NCBI RefSeq assembly: GCF_024505055.1
Contig: NZ_JANIBL010000020.1
Coordinates: forward strand, 1 to 64,000
DNA length: 64,000 nt
Direction: 5' to 3'
Source: Methylomonas rosea
GTDB taxonomy: Bacteria; Pseudomonadota; Gammaproteobacteria; Methylococcales; Methylomonadaceae
Shown here: positions 43,601 through 53,591 of the stretch, piece after piece
How the letters are laid out: each line of letters opens with the position of its first letter
How positions within the stretch are numbered: position 1 is the first letter of the stretch
Position numbers and translations under genes: made by a program
Notes under the pieces: model-generated
The model's database searches: none
Told to the model about the DNA's origin: nothing
The model's input: the letters and a program-made list of their open reading frames with translations, nothing else

Positions 43601-46600
43601 GAACTGCGCGCACCCAGCAAATTGACCTTGCGAGCCGATCACGCTGCCGGGATTAATTCCAATAGCAATTTGCTTGTGGCTGCTACCGCGACGATTAACG
43701 CCGATGATTTAAGCAGCGTCACGCTGGAATCCGACTCGTCGCTGGTGCTGGATGGCCGCATCGTTGCGCCCGGCGGTACCGTGGCGCTGAATATCATTCC
43801 CGATCAAAGTGACGTCGATCCGCAATACCGCCAGGATCAAGGTATCTGGCTGGGGAGCACTGCCGGTATCGATGTATCGGGCGGCAGCCAAATCACCGTG
43901 GACGGCTTGGGCCGGCGTATCGGTAAGGTCTTCGACGGCGGCAAAGTGATCGTCAATGCTCAGCGCGGCTTTTTTGCCTCCCAGGTTGGTTCCTTGATCA
44001 ATGTTTCCGGTAGCCAAGCCACCCTGGATTTACCGGTTAATAATCCTGCCGTGATCGGCGCGGCTTATGCTGCCACCTTGGTAGGTTCGCATGCCGGCAG
44101 CATTAATGTTACTGCTGCCGAAGGCGCGTTTCTGGACGGCGATATGCAAGCCAGGGGCGGTGCAGCGCCCGGCACTTCCGGCGGCAAACTGTCGGTGTTT
44201 CTGAACGTAGACAATCGCCGAGATTCGGATATAGAAAATTCTGTCTTTCCGCGCGCGCCGCGCATTTTAAAAATCTCCCAGGAACGCAATGTACCGTTTT
44301 CCGCGGCTTTTTCTAAACCCGGCGATTCCTTGCCCAAGAAGGACTCCCCTGGCGACCAACTGACCGGCATCGGCTATCTGGCCGCCGAGCAGATTAGCGA
44401 GGCCGGCTTTAGCTCTCTGGATTTGGCCGTATCCGGCGAGAAAGGCGAGATTCGTTTTACCGGCGATGTCGATCTGCAACTGAATAACGCTATTGCGCTG
44501 GACGCGGTCAATTTCGGTTGGGAGCGGAACACCGCCGACGATACCGGCCTTGTGCAAATCAGCGCTACTACCGCGACCTTGGGGTCGGATAGCTATCGAG
44601 CACCGATATTAAAAGCCACGAACGGCGATGGCCGGCTGGCGGTCAATGCCGATTTGATTGATTTGGTCGGTGGCTCGGTAACGACCGGTTTTAATAGTGT
44701 CGATCTTGCCGCCGACGGCGATATTCGCCTGAAAGGCATTCGGATCGACAGTCGGGAACTGGATTTTGTCGGCGAATTTAAAACCTTTTCCAAACTTAAT
44801 CTAACTGCCTCGCAGGTCTATCCCACCTCCTTGACCGAGTTTACCTTGGCTGTTGCCGGCGATCCGGACGGCACGGTGACTTTCAATAAAAGCGCTAAAG
44901 CCGCCGCACCGGTGCTGTCCGCCTTGGGCAGTTTGACCGTGCAAGGGCCGAATATCGTCCAAAACGGTGTGCTGACCGCGCCGTTGGGCGAGATCGTGTT
45001 GGAGGCGACAAAAACGGTGACTTTCGGCGCCGACAGCATTACGTCGGTTTCTGCTAAGGGACAAATCATCCCGCTGGGCGTAACCCAGGGCGGCTTGGAG
45101 TGGCTGTTGCCATTGGCCGGCACCGGCAACAACCTGAACGTGGTCAACCCTGATTTGAAACCGGCCGACACCGATAAAAAACGGGTGTTTGAAAGCCCCG
45201 AGAAAAAAATAACCGTCAAAGCCGCGCAAATCCGCCGGGAAGACGGTGCTTTAGTGGATTTATCCGGTGGCGGCGATTTATTGGGTTTTGAGTTCATTCC
45301 AGGCGACGGCGGTTCGCTGGATGTGCTGGATTCGGATCAACGGTTTGCGGTGGTACCGGGTGTGTCTGATTATTCGCCGTTCGACCCCAAATCGTTTCCC
45401 GAATCCGGTTTGAAAACCGGCGACAGTATTTACATCGGTGCCGGTAGCGGACTTGCCGCCGGCTACTATGCCTTACTGCCGGCTCGTTACGCCTTATTGC
45501 CGAATGCATTTTTGGTGTCGCCGGTCGCCGGCAGCGCCAATGCGATTCCCGGTACCAGTAGAACACGGGTCGATGGTGCGTCTGTCGTCAGTGGTTACCG
45601 CACTATCGCGGGAACAGACATCCGCGACCAATATTGGTCCGAGTATGTCGTAGAAGCGGGCAGCATTGCCAAAACCCGTAGCGAATACAACATCAGCTCG
45701 GCCAATCAATTTTTCGCGGATAGAGCGGTAAATAAAGAACTGGCGATTCCGCGGCTGCCGCAAGATGCCGGACAACTGGTGCTAAACGCCAAAACCCGTC
45801 TGGAACTACCCACCGTGGTGGCCGATGTGGTCGAGGGCGGACGTGGCGGTTTGGTAGACATCGTGGCGGATAAATTGGCCTTAGGCTCAACCGCTGCGAC
45901 CGACGATGTCGAATTGTCGGTTAGCGATTTGGATAAGTTTAGAGTGGATAGCTTGTTGCTGGGTGCGGTAAGAAGCTTTGATGCAGCGACCGGCCACACC
46001 AAGCTGGATGTCATCGCCAAGTCGGTGACGGTAGCCCAAAACACGACCTTGAAAGCGCCGGAGGCCTTGCTGGCCGCCAGCGAAAATGTCACCCTTGAAC
46101 AGGGTGCAAAAATTGAAGCCAGCGGCGCGGTCGCGGATACGGAAGGCGATACGGTGCTTGAGCTGAGCGGCGACGGCGCCTTGCTGCGCACGTCCGCGGG
46201 TAAGCAGGCAACGATCAACCGTACCGGCGCTAAAGGCTTGAAAGGCGATCTAAACATAAGTGCCGGCGCGGTAATTTCGGCCGGCGCGGGCTCGGTGGCG
46301 CTGGATTCGACACGGCGGACCAAAATGGCCGGTGAACTGAATCTGGCCGGCGGTTCCTTATATCTGGGCGCGGAAACGATCAACCTCGGCGAGACCTCCG
46401 GCGTAGCGAACGGCCTGTCGCTGGATAATAATCAGCTCTCGCACTTGGCCGTAAACGAGTTGGTGTTGAGCAGCCGGGGTATGATCAATTTGTACGGGGA
46501 GTTATTGCAAACCGATGCGCTTGGTCAACCTTTTCAATTCGGCGATTTACGCATTGATGCCTTGGGTCTGGCCGGTAAAGCCAATGCCGGGAAAACCCTG

Positions 46601-49600
46601 TCTTTGACTGCGAAAACCCTGAGTATTGCCAATAGCAAGTCTACGGGCAGCGTTTTGCCGGGCGACGGCAGTGGGGTATTGAATATCAATGTGCAACAGC
46701 TGTTGCTGGACCAAGGTAAATTCCAGCTGTCGGGTTTTGCCGCAGTCAATGTTAACGCCGGCGAGCGCATGTTGGGCAAGGGCGACAGCACTTTAACTTC
46801 ATTGGCCGACCTCAGCGTGAATACGCCGTTTGTCAGTGCCGAGAACGGCGCCAAAACCATTATTAATGCCAGCGGCCATGGCTTGTCTCTAAGCGGCGGC
46901 AGCCAGACGCTAAGCGCCGGCACTCAAGGCATAGCCGCGCAATTAGTGTTGGAAGCCGATAACATTGCCTTGAACACGGCCTTGTTGTATCAAACCGGTA
47001 ACGTGTCCTTGAATGCCTTGCAGGGTAATGTAGTGTTAGGCGGCAATGCGCTGATCGATGTCTCCGGTGCGGTGGCGTATGCCGGCCTAAGCAAGCCGGT
47101 GAATCTGTCCGGCGGCAAAATCAGTTTGAGTTCTCAGCATGGCAATGTCAGTGCCGAAGCCGGCAGCAAGCTGCTGTTAAACGCCGCTAACGCCGAGATG
47201 CTTGCCGGCTTACTGTCCGCGCAAGCCGGCGCCGGTCAGGTGCAATTCAACGGTTTTATCGATGCCCATGGCGTTGGTAAGGCAAACGGTGGCCGAGTCG
47301 CCATCGATACCGGCAGTTTGAACGCCGGTGGCTTTGGTGCTTTGAATACTGTGTTTACCGCCGCCGGTTTTAGCGGAGCAGTCGAACTGAGAACGCGTAG
47401 CGGCGATATCGTTGTAGAGGCTGGGCAAACCGTGGATGCCAACGCGATTAATCTGAGCGCCGACACCGGCAGTATCAGCATTGCCGGCACCCTGGATGCC
47501 TCGGGTGAGAATGGCGGTTCGGTGACGCTGGCGGCGGAAGATTTGCTGACGCTGAACAGCTCGGCGCTGATTCTGGCGAATGCGCAAGCGGCGAATGGCA
47601 ACGGCGGCAAGGTCAGTTTGTCGTCTATCGATGGGGCCATGGCCGATGGCGCGGGGATTGAGATCCAGCCCGGCGCGCGCATCAACGTCGCAGCGGCTGG
47701 AGCCGGCGCGGCAGGCGAGGTGTATTTACGTGCTGATCGCCAGGATACCGACGGCGACGGTCTGGCGGACGTTAACGTCAAAGCCATTGCCGCCGGCACT
47801 ATCGTTGGCGATACCGACGTCACCGTTGAAGGGGCGCGTATTTATAACCACAACCGTATCGCCGCTGCCGAGCAGCAGGCGATGCACAATGATAATCTGG
47901 CCTATATGGCCGACTTGGCGGCGGCTAATGTTGCTGGCAGCCGTTTTGGCGCCGGATTTACCATCATCCCCGGCGTCGAAGTTCGCAGCAGCGGTAATTT
48001 GACCGTCGCAGAGACCTGGGACTTGGGAAAACTCGACAGCGGAGAAGCCTGGCGTTATGGTGCGAATAACGATGTGGTGGGGGTGTTAACGCTTAGAGCT
48101 AAAGGTAATTTGTTGATCAATGCCAATTTGAGCGACGGCTTTTCCGCCGGCGTTTTGAATTCCGCAAGTTTTGGAGCGATCAACGTCAGCGATTATCTAC
48201 AAACCGGTGCTTCTTGGAGTTACCAACTGATCGGTGGCGCTGATTTGAATTCCGCGAATGCGATGGCGGTGCTGGCCTCTGCCAGTCTGTTGACGAGTGC
48301 CGGTAGCGGTGACGTCAGTTTAGCCAACGATGTCAGCGTGCGGACCGGTACCGGCGATATTGAGATTCGCGCGGCGCGCGATCTGGTCTACGGTAATCAA
48401 AACTCGGCAATCTATACGGCGGGTCGCGCGGATGCCGATGACGCCAAGCGCTGGGGTAGCGGCGGGCCGGATTTGGCCGCGCTGTTTTACGCCGAATATC
48501 CCTTGGATGGCGGCGACATCAGCATTCAGGTCGGACGCGATATCGATGCCAAACCTAGCTCGCAATTGCTCAGCGATGCTTTGGTGCGCACCGGTGACTG
48601 GTCCAATAGCAATCAGCACAGTACGGAATTCAACTCGGAACGTCCGACTGCCTGGGGCGTGGCCTTGGGCATCAGCGACTCAAGCGGCTTTTCCCGTCAG
48701 CATCAGCAAAGCGTAACAGCCTTTGGCGGCGGTAATGTCAGCATCAGTGCGGGTGGAAATGTCGAAGACCTGTCGGTGATGATCCCCACCACAGGTAAAC
48801 AGGTAGGCGAAAGGGATACGCCGGTGGCGGATGCCACTGTTATCACGTTCAAGACCAATGTGGTCGAAGTGAACGGTGGCGGTAATCTGCAATTACAGGC
48901 AGGTGGCGATATCGCCGGCGGCGTGTTTTATGTGGACGGCGGTGCGGCGGATATTTATGCGCACGGATCGCTGAAAGCCGGAACCAACAAAGGGCTGAAT
49001 CCGATACTGGCTTTGGGCGATGCGCAGTTTAATGTAGTCGCCGGCAAGTCCATGGCCCTGGAAGCGATTGTCGATCCGATGTTCGTGACCTTGCCGGATT
49101 CGGTAGATTTGATCAATGGCTCATCGAATCGGTTTTTCCGCTACAGTACCGACAGCAATGTCACATTGACCACGCTCTCCGGCGACCTTGGCCTGGAAAA
49201 CGACATCGCCAGTTTGAAGAAGGCCACCAATACCAATATTTCCGAAGGCTTTTTGGTTTATCCCGCCGGCCTAAAGGCCTACGCACTGAACGGCAATATT
49301 GCCGTGGACAAGAGCTTCACGCTATATCCGTCCGCGCAAGGTGGTTTGGAGTTATTCGCCGCTAAGAATTTAACCGGCAAGGGTAATCCGCGGATTATTC
49401 TGAGCGATGCGGAACCGGCGGCATTACCGAGCGCTGCATTGCCCTTCGTCGGGACCTCTTTAACCGACTTGGACAATGTGCTGAAGGTTCTGGATATTCA
49501 GCAACCGCAATCGCCCACCGCAATTCACGCCAGTACGCCGCTGCACGCCAATGACCCAAATCCGGTGTTGATTAGCACCGGCACCGGCAATATCGGCCGT

Positions 49601-51205
49601 ATCGACGACGACGTGGTGTTTGTATTGGCCAAGCCCGCCGAGGTTAGCGCCGGTAAGGATATTGTCCGCGCCACATTCAATATTCAACATAACAACGCAG
49701 ACGCTGTCAGTATCTTTAATGCCGGCCGGGATATTCGGTACACGATCAATATTCACCCCGACACCGGCAATATTATCGAAGCCGACCAAGGCATAGACGT
49801 GGCCGGTCCCGGACAATTAACCGCACTGGCGGGCCGGGATGTGAATTTGGGATCGTCTATCGGTATCACTTCTTCGGGCGATCAATCTAATGCCGCCCTG
49901 GCCGATGACGGCGCCAATATAACCGTGATTGCCGGATTGGCGGGCGGTGCGCTGAACAGTAATGGTTTTGCCGAAGGGTTTATGCTCAACTCGGGTAAAT
50001 ACGTCCTGGAAAATCAGCGTTATCTGAATTTGTTCGTGCAGGAAATGCGCGGCATCACCGGCGACTCGTCGTTAAACGTCGATTCGGCCAAACTGGCATT
50101 TAGCGGCCTATCCACGGTGGATAAGGCCCGCTTGGACAGCAAACTGTTAAGTGTTGTGCAAACCGTGTTTTTGCAGGAAGTGAAAGCCAATGCAACCACG
50201 CTGGCCAAAGCTACAACCAAACAGGCTCAGGATTTGGCCGAGCTAAAATTGCTGGCCACCATCGAGTCGCTGTTCCCCGGAACCACCTTATTGGCAGGTA
50301 ATAGCGATTACCGTGTAGATGCTGCGAACGGCATAGTGGTCAACGCCGATACCAGCGCCAGCAATATCTTGAATAGTCTGAATGCCGTGCTACAGCAAAA
50401 AATCGAGGCGGAGTTGGCGCGGCAGGGTAAAACCTTTGCCAGTGCTAGCGACCGGGAGAAAGATGACGCCCGCGAATTGGTCAGGCCCAAGTTGGGTAAT
50501 ATTTCGCTGTTCTTGAGTTCGATACAAACCAAGGATGGCGGCGATGCCAATCTGTTTACCCCCAATGGCGGTATCACCGTAGGTTTGGCGACCGCCGATA
50601 TCGGCTTGGCAAAGGAAGACGATGAGTTGGGCGTGATCGTGAAAAAACAGGGCGAGGCCAATCTGCTGGCCCGCAATGACATCGACGTGAATATTCAGCG
50701 CGTGGTGACCTTGGGTAACGGCAATATTACCGGCGGTTCCACCGAGGGCGATGTCGATGCCGGCCGCAGCGCGCAAACCGCGTTAGCGGCTCCGCCGCTT
50801 AAAGTCAGTTACGATGCGGCGGGTATGCCGGTGCTGGAAGTGTCGCCGGTGTTACAGGGCGGCGGTATTAGAACGGTAGGAGCAGGGGACGTGTTGCTGT
50901 TCGCGCCGCGCGGCATCATCGACGCCGGTGAGGCGGGCATTAAAGGCAATAACATCACGCTGGCGGCAACCGCCATCGTCGGCGCCGATAATATCGATAT
51001 CGGTGGTTCTGCCGTGGGTGTGCCTGTCGCAGCCACCGGCAGTGTCGCGGCCGGTTTGACCGGCGTCAGCAATGTGGCGGCCGCGGTCGGCAAATCGCTG
51101 GATAGTACCGGCAGCGTCGGCAAGGAAGCAGCGGAAAAAATGGCTAAGGCCGCGACCAACACCTTGGGTATCTTGAGCGTGGATATTTTGGGTTTTGGTG
51201 AATAG
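40622..51205 (+). CDS. Giant filamentous haemagglutinin-like TpsA adhesin
   Basis: 3527 residues. Extended signal region (about 1-43: LNPIAACVKSAVAGSMLIAF, ending SPVCA-EL). Residues about 44-170 are the TPS secretion domain (SVVGNNMTINQETDRVILNW; GSVTANGQIYLVNKNGFVFG), which is recognised by the FhaC-type transporter. The remaining 3300 residues are repetitive, Gly/Ala/Asn/Asp-rich and nearly cysteine-free, fitting a very long beta-helix (recurrent patterns such as GGxVxLxA and AGRDVNLGSS). No VENN motif, toxin domain or immunity gene follows, so a contact-dependent inhibition role is not supported. Expression appears controlled by the c-di-GMP riboswitch directly upstream. Confidence 0.92.
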   Translation: MTNRAQHQHDDAVFFRLNPIAACVKSAVAGSMLIAFVSPVCAELPVPSAVWASMGGANRSVVGNNMTINQETDRVILNWDKFNVSADSSVEFKQPSASAIALNKIVDPSKNPSQILGSVTANGQIYLVNKNGFVFGRDSVVNARGLVASTMDVSFEKTFDKETIGTVSKDGRAAFQGSGDFYQKNTDGSFKLDADGQKVPIEIKVESGARIKSSEGGRILVIAPSIMNKGDVESPGGQVIMAAATDKVYLQEAPTADDRTNNDVRGLLVEVETGGKVENLGNIAANRGNVTLMGFAVKQSGKVSATTSTNVNGTIRLLAREGFTTKTEGGETVIAAKSTTRTTDKGDGLGRSAQVTLGEGSTTEILPEVEYIEETQNLESGEAVKVLVEKTAVPGQVQPQSRVEIMADKVHLQSGAEINAPYGKVNITATKSPLNPVADNSAKNDSRILIDAGAKIDVSGTDKVVRTMESNVLEVELRNFELKDAPLQKTGILKGKTVLVDIREGTPLTDIAPTVAGIGRTVAERMVKGGEITLNSEGDVILEKGAVLDFSGGEITYLDGFITTSKLLANGRLVDISEADPLVSYEAIYGEVVKKYQKWGITKVWKIDGPFTLARFEPGYVEGQDAGSLMVRANSAVLDGELLGKTTNGRRQRTLAEQAKGSRLTVDTAFTLNNAQALIFSAGVQNSIDVDIDELLPVGNDGLAMALAVDANKLIDGGVRNAVFKTNGKISVADNATLRLAAGGNLTLQGGAVDVRGNIVGAGATVKLETAETNAPGLQGEINLASGATIDLRGEWINDFAQPENLDGKTVAIDGGTFIAKAKGNGGGVNLRAGSLIDISAGAWLHEDRRLEAGKAQRTTGKGDTLQEGGIVLVAEPAIDNAGANVLMEGVMHAYAMQQGGGFTVKANAVAIRREETPSRNDGGVQPLQIATTFFGEGGFAEFDIGANLNGLTVEDGVNIELRQQNRVLNNTYLEQANADGIETFSDLTTLLPELRAPSKLTLRADHAAGINSNSNLLVAATATINADDLSSVTLESDSSLVLDGRIVAPGGTVALNIIPDQSDVDPQYRQDQGIWLGSTAGIDVSGGSQITVDGLGRRIGKVFDGGKVIVNAQRGFFASQVGSLINVSGSQATLDLPVNNPAVIGAAYAATLVGSHAGSINVTAAEGAFLDGDMQARGGAAPGTSGGKLSVFLNVDNRRDSDIENSVFPRAPRILKISQERNVPFSAAFSKPGDSLPKKDSPGDQLTGIGYLAAEQISEAGFSSLDLAVSGEKGEIRFTGDVDLQLNNAIALDAVNFGWERNTADDTGLVQISATTATLGSDSYRAPILKATNGDGRLAVNADLIDLVGGSVTTGFNSVDLAADGDIRLKGIRIDSRELDFVGEFKTFSKLNLTASQVYPTSLTEFTLAVAGDPDGTVTFNKSAKAAAPVLSALGSLTVQGPNIVQNGVLTAPLGEIVLEATKTVTFGADSITSVSAKGQIIPLGVTQGGLEWLLPLAGTGNNLNVVNPDLKPADTDKKRVFESPEKKITVKAAQIRREDGALVDLSGGGDLLGFEFIPGDGGSLDVLDSDQRFAVVPGVSDYSPFDPKSFPESGLKTGDSIYIGAGSGLAAGYYALLPARYALLPNAFLVSPVAGSANAIPGTSRTRVDGASVVSGYRTIAGTDIRDQYWSEYVVEAGSIAKTRSEYNISSANQFFADRAVNKELAIPRLPQDAGQLVLNAKTRLELPTVVADVVEGGRGGLVDIVADKLALGSTAATDDVELSVSDLDKFRVDSLLLGAVRSFDAATGHTKLDVIAKSVTVAQNTTLKAPEALLAASENVTLEQGAKIEASGAVADTEGDTVLELSGDGALLRTSAGKQATINRTGAKGLKGDLNISAGAVISAGAGSVALDSTRRTKMAGELNLAGGSLYLGAETINLGETSGVANGLSLDNNQLSHLAVNELVLSSRGMINLYGELLQTDALGQPFQFGDLRIDALGLAGKANAGKTLSLTAKTLSIANSKSTGSVLPGDGSGVLNINVQQLLLDQGKFQLSGFAAVNVNAGERMLGKGDSTLTSLADLSVNTPFVSAENGAKTIINASGHGLSLSGGSQTLSAGTQGIAAQLVLEADNIALNTALLYQTGNVSLNALQGNVVLGGNALIDVSGAVAYAGLSKPVNLSGGKISLSSQHGNVSAEAGSKLLLNAANAEMLAGLLSAQAGAGQVQFNGFIDAHGVGKANGGRVAIDTGSLNAGGFGALNTVFTAAGFSGAVELRTRSGDIVVEAGQTVDANAINLSADTGSISIAGTLDASGENGGSVTLAAEDLLTLNSSALILANAQAANGNGGKVSLSSIDGAMADGAGIEIQPGARINVAAAGAGAAGEVYLRADRQDTDGDGLADVNVKAIAAGTIVGDTDVTVEGARIYNHNRIAAAEQQAMHNDNLAYMADLAAANVAGSRFGAGFTIIPGVEVRSSGNLTVAETWDLGKLDSGEAWRYGANNDVVGVLTLRAKGNLLINANLSDGFSAGVLNSASFGAINVSDYLQTGASWSYQLIGGADLNSANAMAVLASASLLTSAGSGDVSLANDVSVRTGTGDIEIRAARDLVYGNQNSAIYTAGRADADDAKRWGSGGPDLAALFYAEYPLDGGDISIQVGRDIDAKPSSQLLSDALVRTGDWSNSNQHSTEFNSERPTAWGVALGISDSSGFSRQHQQSVTAFGGGNVSISAGGNVEDLSVMIPTTGKQVGERDTPVADATVITFKTNVVEVNGGGNLQLQAGGDIAGGVFYVDGGAADIYAHGSLKAGTNKGLNPILALGDAQFNVVAGKSMALEAIVDPMFVTLPDSVDLINGSSNRFFRYSTDSNVTLTTLSGDLGLENDIASLKKATNTNISEGFLVYPAGLKAYALNGNIAVDKSFTLYPSAQGGLELFAAKNLTGKGNPRIILSDAEPAALPSAALPFVGTSLTDLDNVLKVLDIQQPQSPTAIHASTPLHANDPNPVLISTGTGNIGRIDDDVVFVLAKPAEVSAGKDIVRATFNIQHNNADAVSIFNAGRDIRYTINIHPDTGNIIEADQGIDVAGPGQLTALAGRDVNLGSSIGITSSGDQSNAALADDGANITVIAGLAGGALNSNGFAEGFMLNSGKYVLENQRYLNLFVQEMRGITGDSSLNVDSAKLAFSGLSTVDKARLDSKLLSVVQTVFLQEVKANATTLAKATTKQAQDLAELKLLATIESLFPGTTLLAGNSDYRVDAANGIVVNADTSASNILNSLNAVLQQKIEAELARQGKTFASASDREKDDARELVRPKLGNISLFLSSIQTKDGGDANLFTPNGGITVGLATADIGLAKEDDELGVIVKKQGEANLLARNDIDVNIQRVVTLGNGNITGGSTEGDVDAGRSAQTALAAPPLKVSYDAAGMPVLEVSPVLQGGGIRTVGAGDVLLFAPRGIIDAGEAGIKGNNITLAATAIVGADNIDIGGSAVGVPVAATGSVAAGLTGVSNVAAAVGKSLDSTGSVGKEAAEKMAKAATNTLGILSVDILGFGE

Positions 51206-51670
51206 TCCTAATTCTGCATTGTCAGATTTCGGGTATTACATTACCGAAGGCCGTCATTCCGGCATGGATTGCCGGAAGCCAGGCTCCATGGATGGTTCGA
51301 AGCTCGCTATCCATGGCACTGGATACCCTCTCTTGTACCCTGCGGATATGAAGAACTTCTTTCGAATCTGACAAAGTAGAACTAAGCACACGTCTATCAA
51401 TGTTGCGGTTTTGAATCTGCTTAGCTACTGCTTACAGATGAAGCGGCCAAGCATATTTTGTAACTTTTCAGCGCATCCATACCCATGTATGGCCGAATTC
51501 ATTCGGCCTGAGTAGAGGGTTTAGACAGGCAGGTCGAATAAATTCGATCCTGAAAACCAAGGGGGCTGAGTTAGCTTTTTTGCGAATTTTTTCGATAGCG
51601 GTGGCCTCGTCATAATCATGTAAAAAACCCTTGTGATAATTCCCGTATAAATTTTGATCTGAGAGTAAGC
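51206..51670. other. Gene-free repeat-bearing region after the adhesin
   Basis: Carries the second copy of the 33-bp repeat (51296-51328) beside CCGGCATGGATTGCCGG, and GGTCGAATAAATTCGATCC near 51532-51550, similar to a unit at 40025. The promoter of the ExbB-fusion operon should be in the last 100 bp. No gene seen. Confidence 0.55.
51296..51328. repeat. Dispersed repeat, copy 2
   Basis: TTCGAAGCTCGCTATCCATG continuing GCACTGGATACCC; near-identical to 34975-35007. Confidence 0.65.
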
Positions 51671-53458
51671 ATGAGACGAATCGGTTTTTTAGTGATCACC
51701 CTGTTGATGATGCCGGGCCTGGCACAAGCCTGGTGGAACGATGAATGGGGATACAGAAAGAAAATAACCATTGATGCCCAGCAGTTGCAGCAAGCGGGCG
51801 TTAAGCCGGTGGCTGAAGGTTTGGTGTTGGTGCGTCTGCATACCGGCAATTTCAGTTTCTTTGCCGATTTGGGTGAGAACGGCAAGGATTTGCGCTTCAT
51901 GGCCGGTGACGACAAAACCCCATTGAAATTTTATATCGAGAAAATCGACACGTTGAATGAAATGGCTTTGATTTGGGTGAAACTGCCCAAGGATATCGCG
52001 ACGGCCGACGAGCCGATGTTCTGGATGTATTACGGCAATCCCAAAGCTGTCGACGGCCAGGATGTACCTGGAATATTCGATGTGGCGCAAGCACTTGCCT
52101 ATCACTTTGAAGCCGGTCCGGTTAAGGATGCCACCGCGTATGCCAATCAACCGGCTACTGCGACGCAGACCGTGGTGGAAGGCGGCGCGGTAGGGGCGGC
52201 GGGTGGCTTCGACGGCAGTCAAGCTATCCGTATCACCGCAACGCCGGCCATTCAAATGGCGGTAGAGTTTGGTTGGACCGTATCCGGCTGGGTAAAAATC
52301 GATCAGGCGCAAAGTAATGGGGTGGTGTTTCAACGTGATGGCCTGATTTTATCTGTTAGAGGGCAAACGCCGGTTTTGGAGGTAAATCGTAAGGAATTGG
52401 TGAGCCCGGTCGATCTGAACTTGGCGGCTTGGCAACACTTGGCGGTAGCGGGTAGCAAAGACGGTTTTACCTTGTATGTCGATGGCAAGGCAGTCGGCAT
52501 TTTGCCCGCCAGCGTGTCGGCATTGCTGGGTGATATTAGCATCGGTGCGGCGGTCGACGGTTCGCGCGGTTTTGTCGGGGCGATAGACGAATTCGGCATC
52601 GCCAAGGTCGCTCGCGATCAGAACTATCTGCAATTCGCGGCCATGATGCAGGGCCAATCTTCAGCCCTGTTGAACTACGGCGAAGACAGCACGCCGGACA
52701 GCGAAGGTGGCGGTGAATCCTATCTGGTCTCGACACTGAACAACGTCACTATCGACGGCTGGGTGATCATCGGAATCTTGGGGGTGATGTTTGTGATCAG
52801 TACCCTGGTAATGATCAGCAAGGGTGTTGTGTTAAGCCGTACCCGTAGCGAAAACAAGAAGTTTGAAGAAGCCTTCAGCCGCTTGGGGGCCGCGAATATT
52901 ACCAATTTGGATCACCAGGACGAGGAAGGTCAGGAAGATTTCGACGCATCGCCGTTGTTATTGTCATTGACCGGCAATCATGCCGCCTTTGCCGGCTCAT
53001 CCATCTACCGGATTTATCACGTCGGCGTGCAGGAAATGAACAAACGTCTGCCCAAGGGCGTTGGCGCTGATGCTGCTGATCATTTGTTGTCTGCGCAAGG
53101 CTTGAATGCGGTTAAGGCCTCCATGGATGGCGTGTTGGTAAGGGAGCTGCAAAAACTGAATTCACAAATGGTGTTGCTGACTATCGCGATTTCCGGCGGT
53201 CCGTTCCTGGGTTTGCTGGGTACCGTGGTCGGGGTAATGATCACGTTTGCGGCGATTGCAGCCAGCGGCGAGGTTAATGTCAACGCGATTGCGCCGGGTA
53301 TCGCGGCGGCTCTGGTGGCGACGGTGGCGGGTCTGGCCGTGGCGATTCCAGCGTTGTTTGGTTACAACTATCTGGGTAGCCAGATCAAGATGGTAACCGC
53401 CGATATGCATGTGTTCGTTGACGAGTTCGTTGCCAAATTGGCCGAGCAGCATAGCTAA
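51671..53458 (+). CDS. DUF2341-LamG-ExbB/TolQ fusion protein
   Basis: 595 residues. Signal peptide (MRRIGFLVITLLMMPGLAQA). Residues 22-120 match DUF2341 (WWNDEWGYRKKITID; MFWMYYGNPKA), residues about 150-325 a LamG/concanavalin-like lectin fold (GWTVSGWVKIDQAQSNGVVF; GFVGAIDEFGIAKVARDQNY). Then an ExbB/TolQ proton-channel part: helix near 358-385 (VIIGILGVMFVISTLVMISK), and the paired helices ISGGPFLGLLGTVVGVMITF and GIAAALVATVAGLAVAIPAL. ExbB with a large periplasmic lectin-like front part is unusual. It heads the operon with exbD, tonB-like, porin and lipoprotein genes. Confidence 0.88.
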   Translation: MRRIGFLVITLLMMPGLAQAWWNDEWGYRKKITIDAQQLQQAGVKPVAEGLVLVRLHTGNFSFFADLGENGKDLRFMAGDDKTPLKFYIEKIDTLNEMALIWVKLPKDIATADEPMFWMYYGNPKAVDGQDVPGIFDVAQALAYHFEAGPVKDATAYANQPATATQTVVEGGAVGAAGGFDGSQAIRITATPAIQMAVEFGWTVSGWVKIDQAQSNGVVFQRDGLILSVRGQTPVLEVNRKELVSPVDLNLAAWQHLAVAGSKDGFTLYVDGKAVGILPASVSALLGDISIGAAVDGSRGFVGAIDEFGIAKVARDQNYLQFAAMMQGQSSALLNYGEDSTPDSEGGGESYLVSTLNNVTIDGWVIIGILGVMFVISTLVMISKGVVLSRTRSENKKFEEAFSRLGAANITNLDHQDEEGQEDFDASPLLLSLTGNHAAFAGSSIYRIYHVGVQEMNKRLPKGVGADAADHLLSAQGLNAVKASMDGVLVRELQKLNSQMVLLTIAISGGPFLGLLGTVVGVMITFAAIAASGEVNVNAIAPGIAAALVATVAGLAVAIPALFGYNYLGSQIKMVTADMHVFVDEFVAKLAEQHS

Positions 53459-53471
53459 TTTGCCAAAAAAT

Positions 53472-53558
53472 GTAGGTCGGGTTGATTAGGCGTCAGCCGT
53501 AACCCGACATGTTGGCTTCGAGGTGTCGGTTAACGCTCTATCGAGCGAACCCAACCTA
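53472..53558 (+). repeat. 87-bp palindromic element between exbB-like and exbD
   Basis: Starts GTAGGTCGGGTT and ends CCCAACCTA. It aligns nearly end to end with the reverse complement of the 30129-30212 element. It lies in the only sizeable gap (133 bp) of this operon. Confidence 0.8.
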
Positions 53559-53591
53559 TGAAACCTGATCTGTGGGTCAAGAGAATATTCA

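Noticed and set aside
41000..47823. Long antisense open frames within the adhesin gene (e.g. 227 and 265 codons)
   Set aside because: They mirror the low-complexity coding frame, have no recognised domains and no start signals; they are shadows of the adhesin gene.
40622..51205. Contact-dependent inhibition (CDI) system
   Set aside because: No VENN-type motif or C-terminal toxin is seen, and the next gene is 465 bp away and encodes a large ExbB fusion instead of a small immunity protein.
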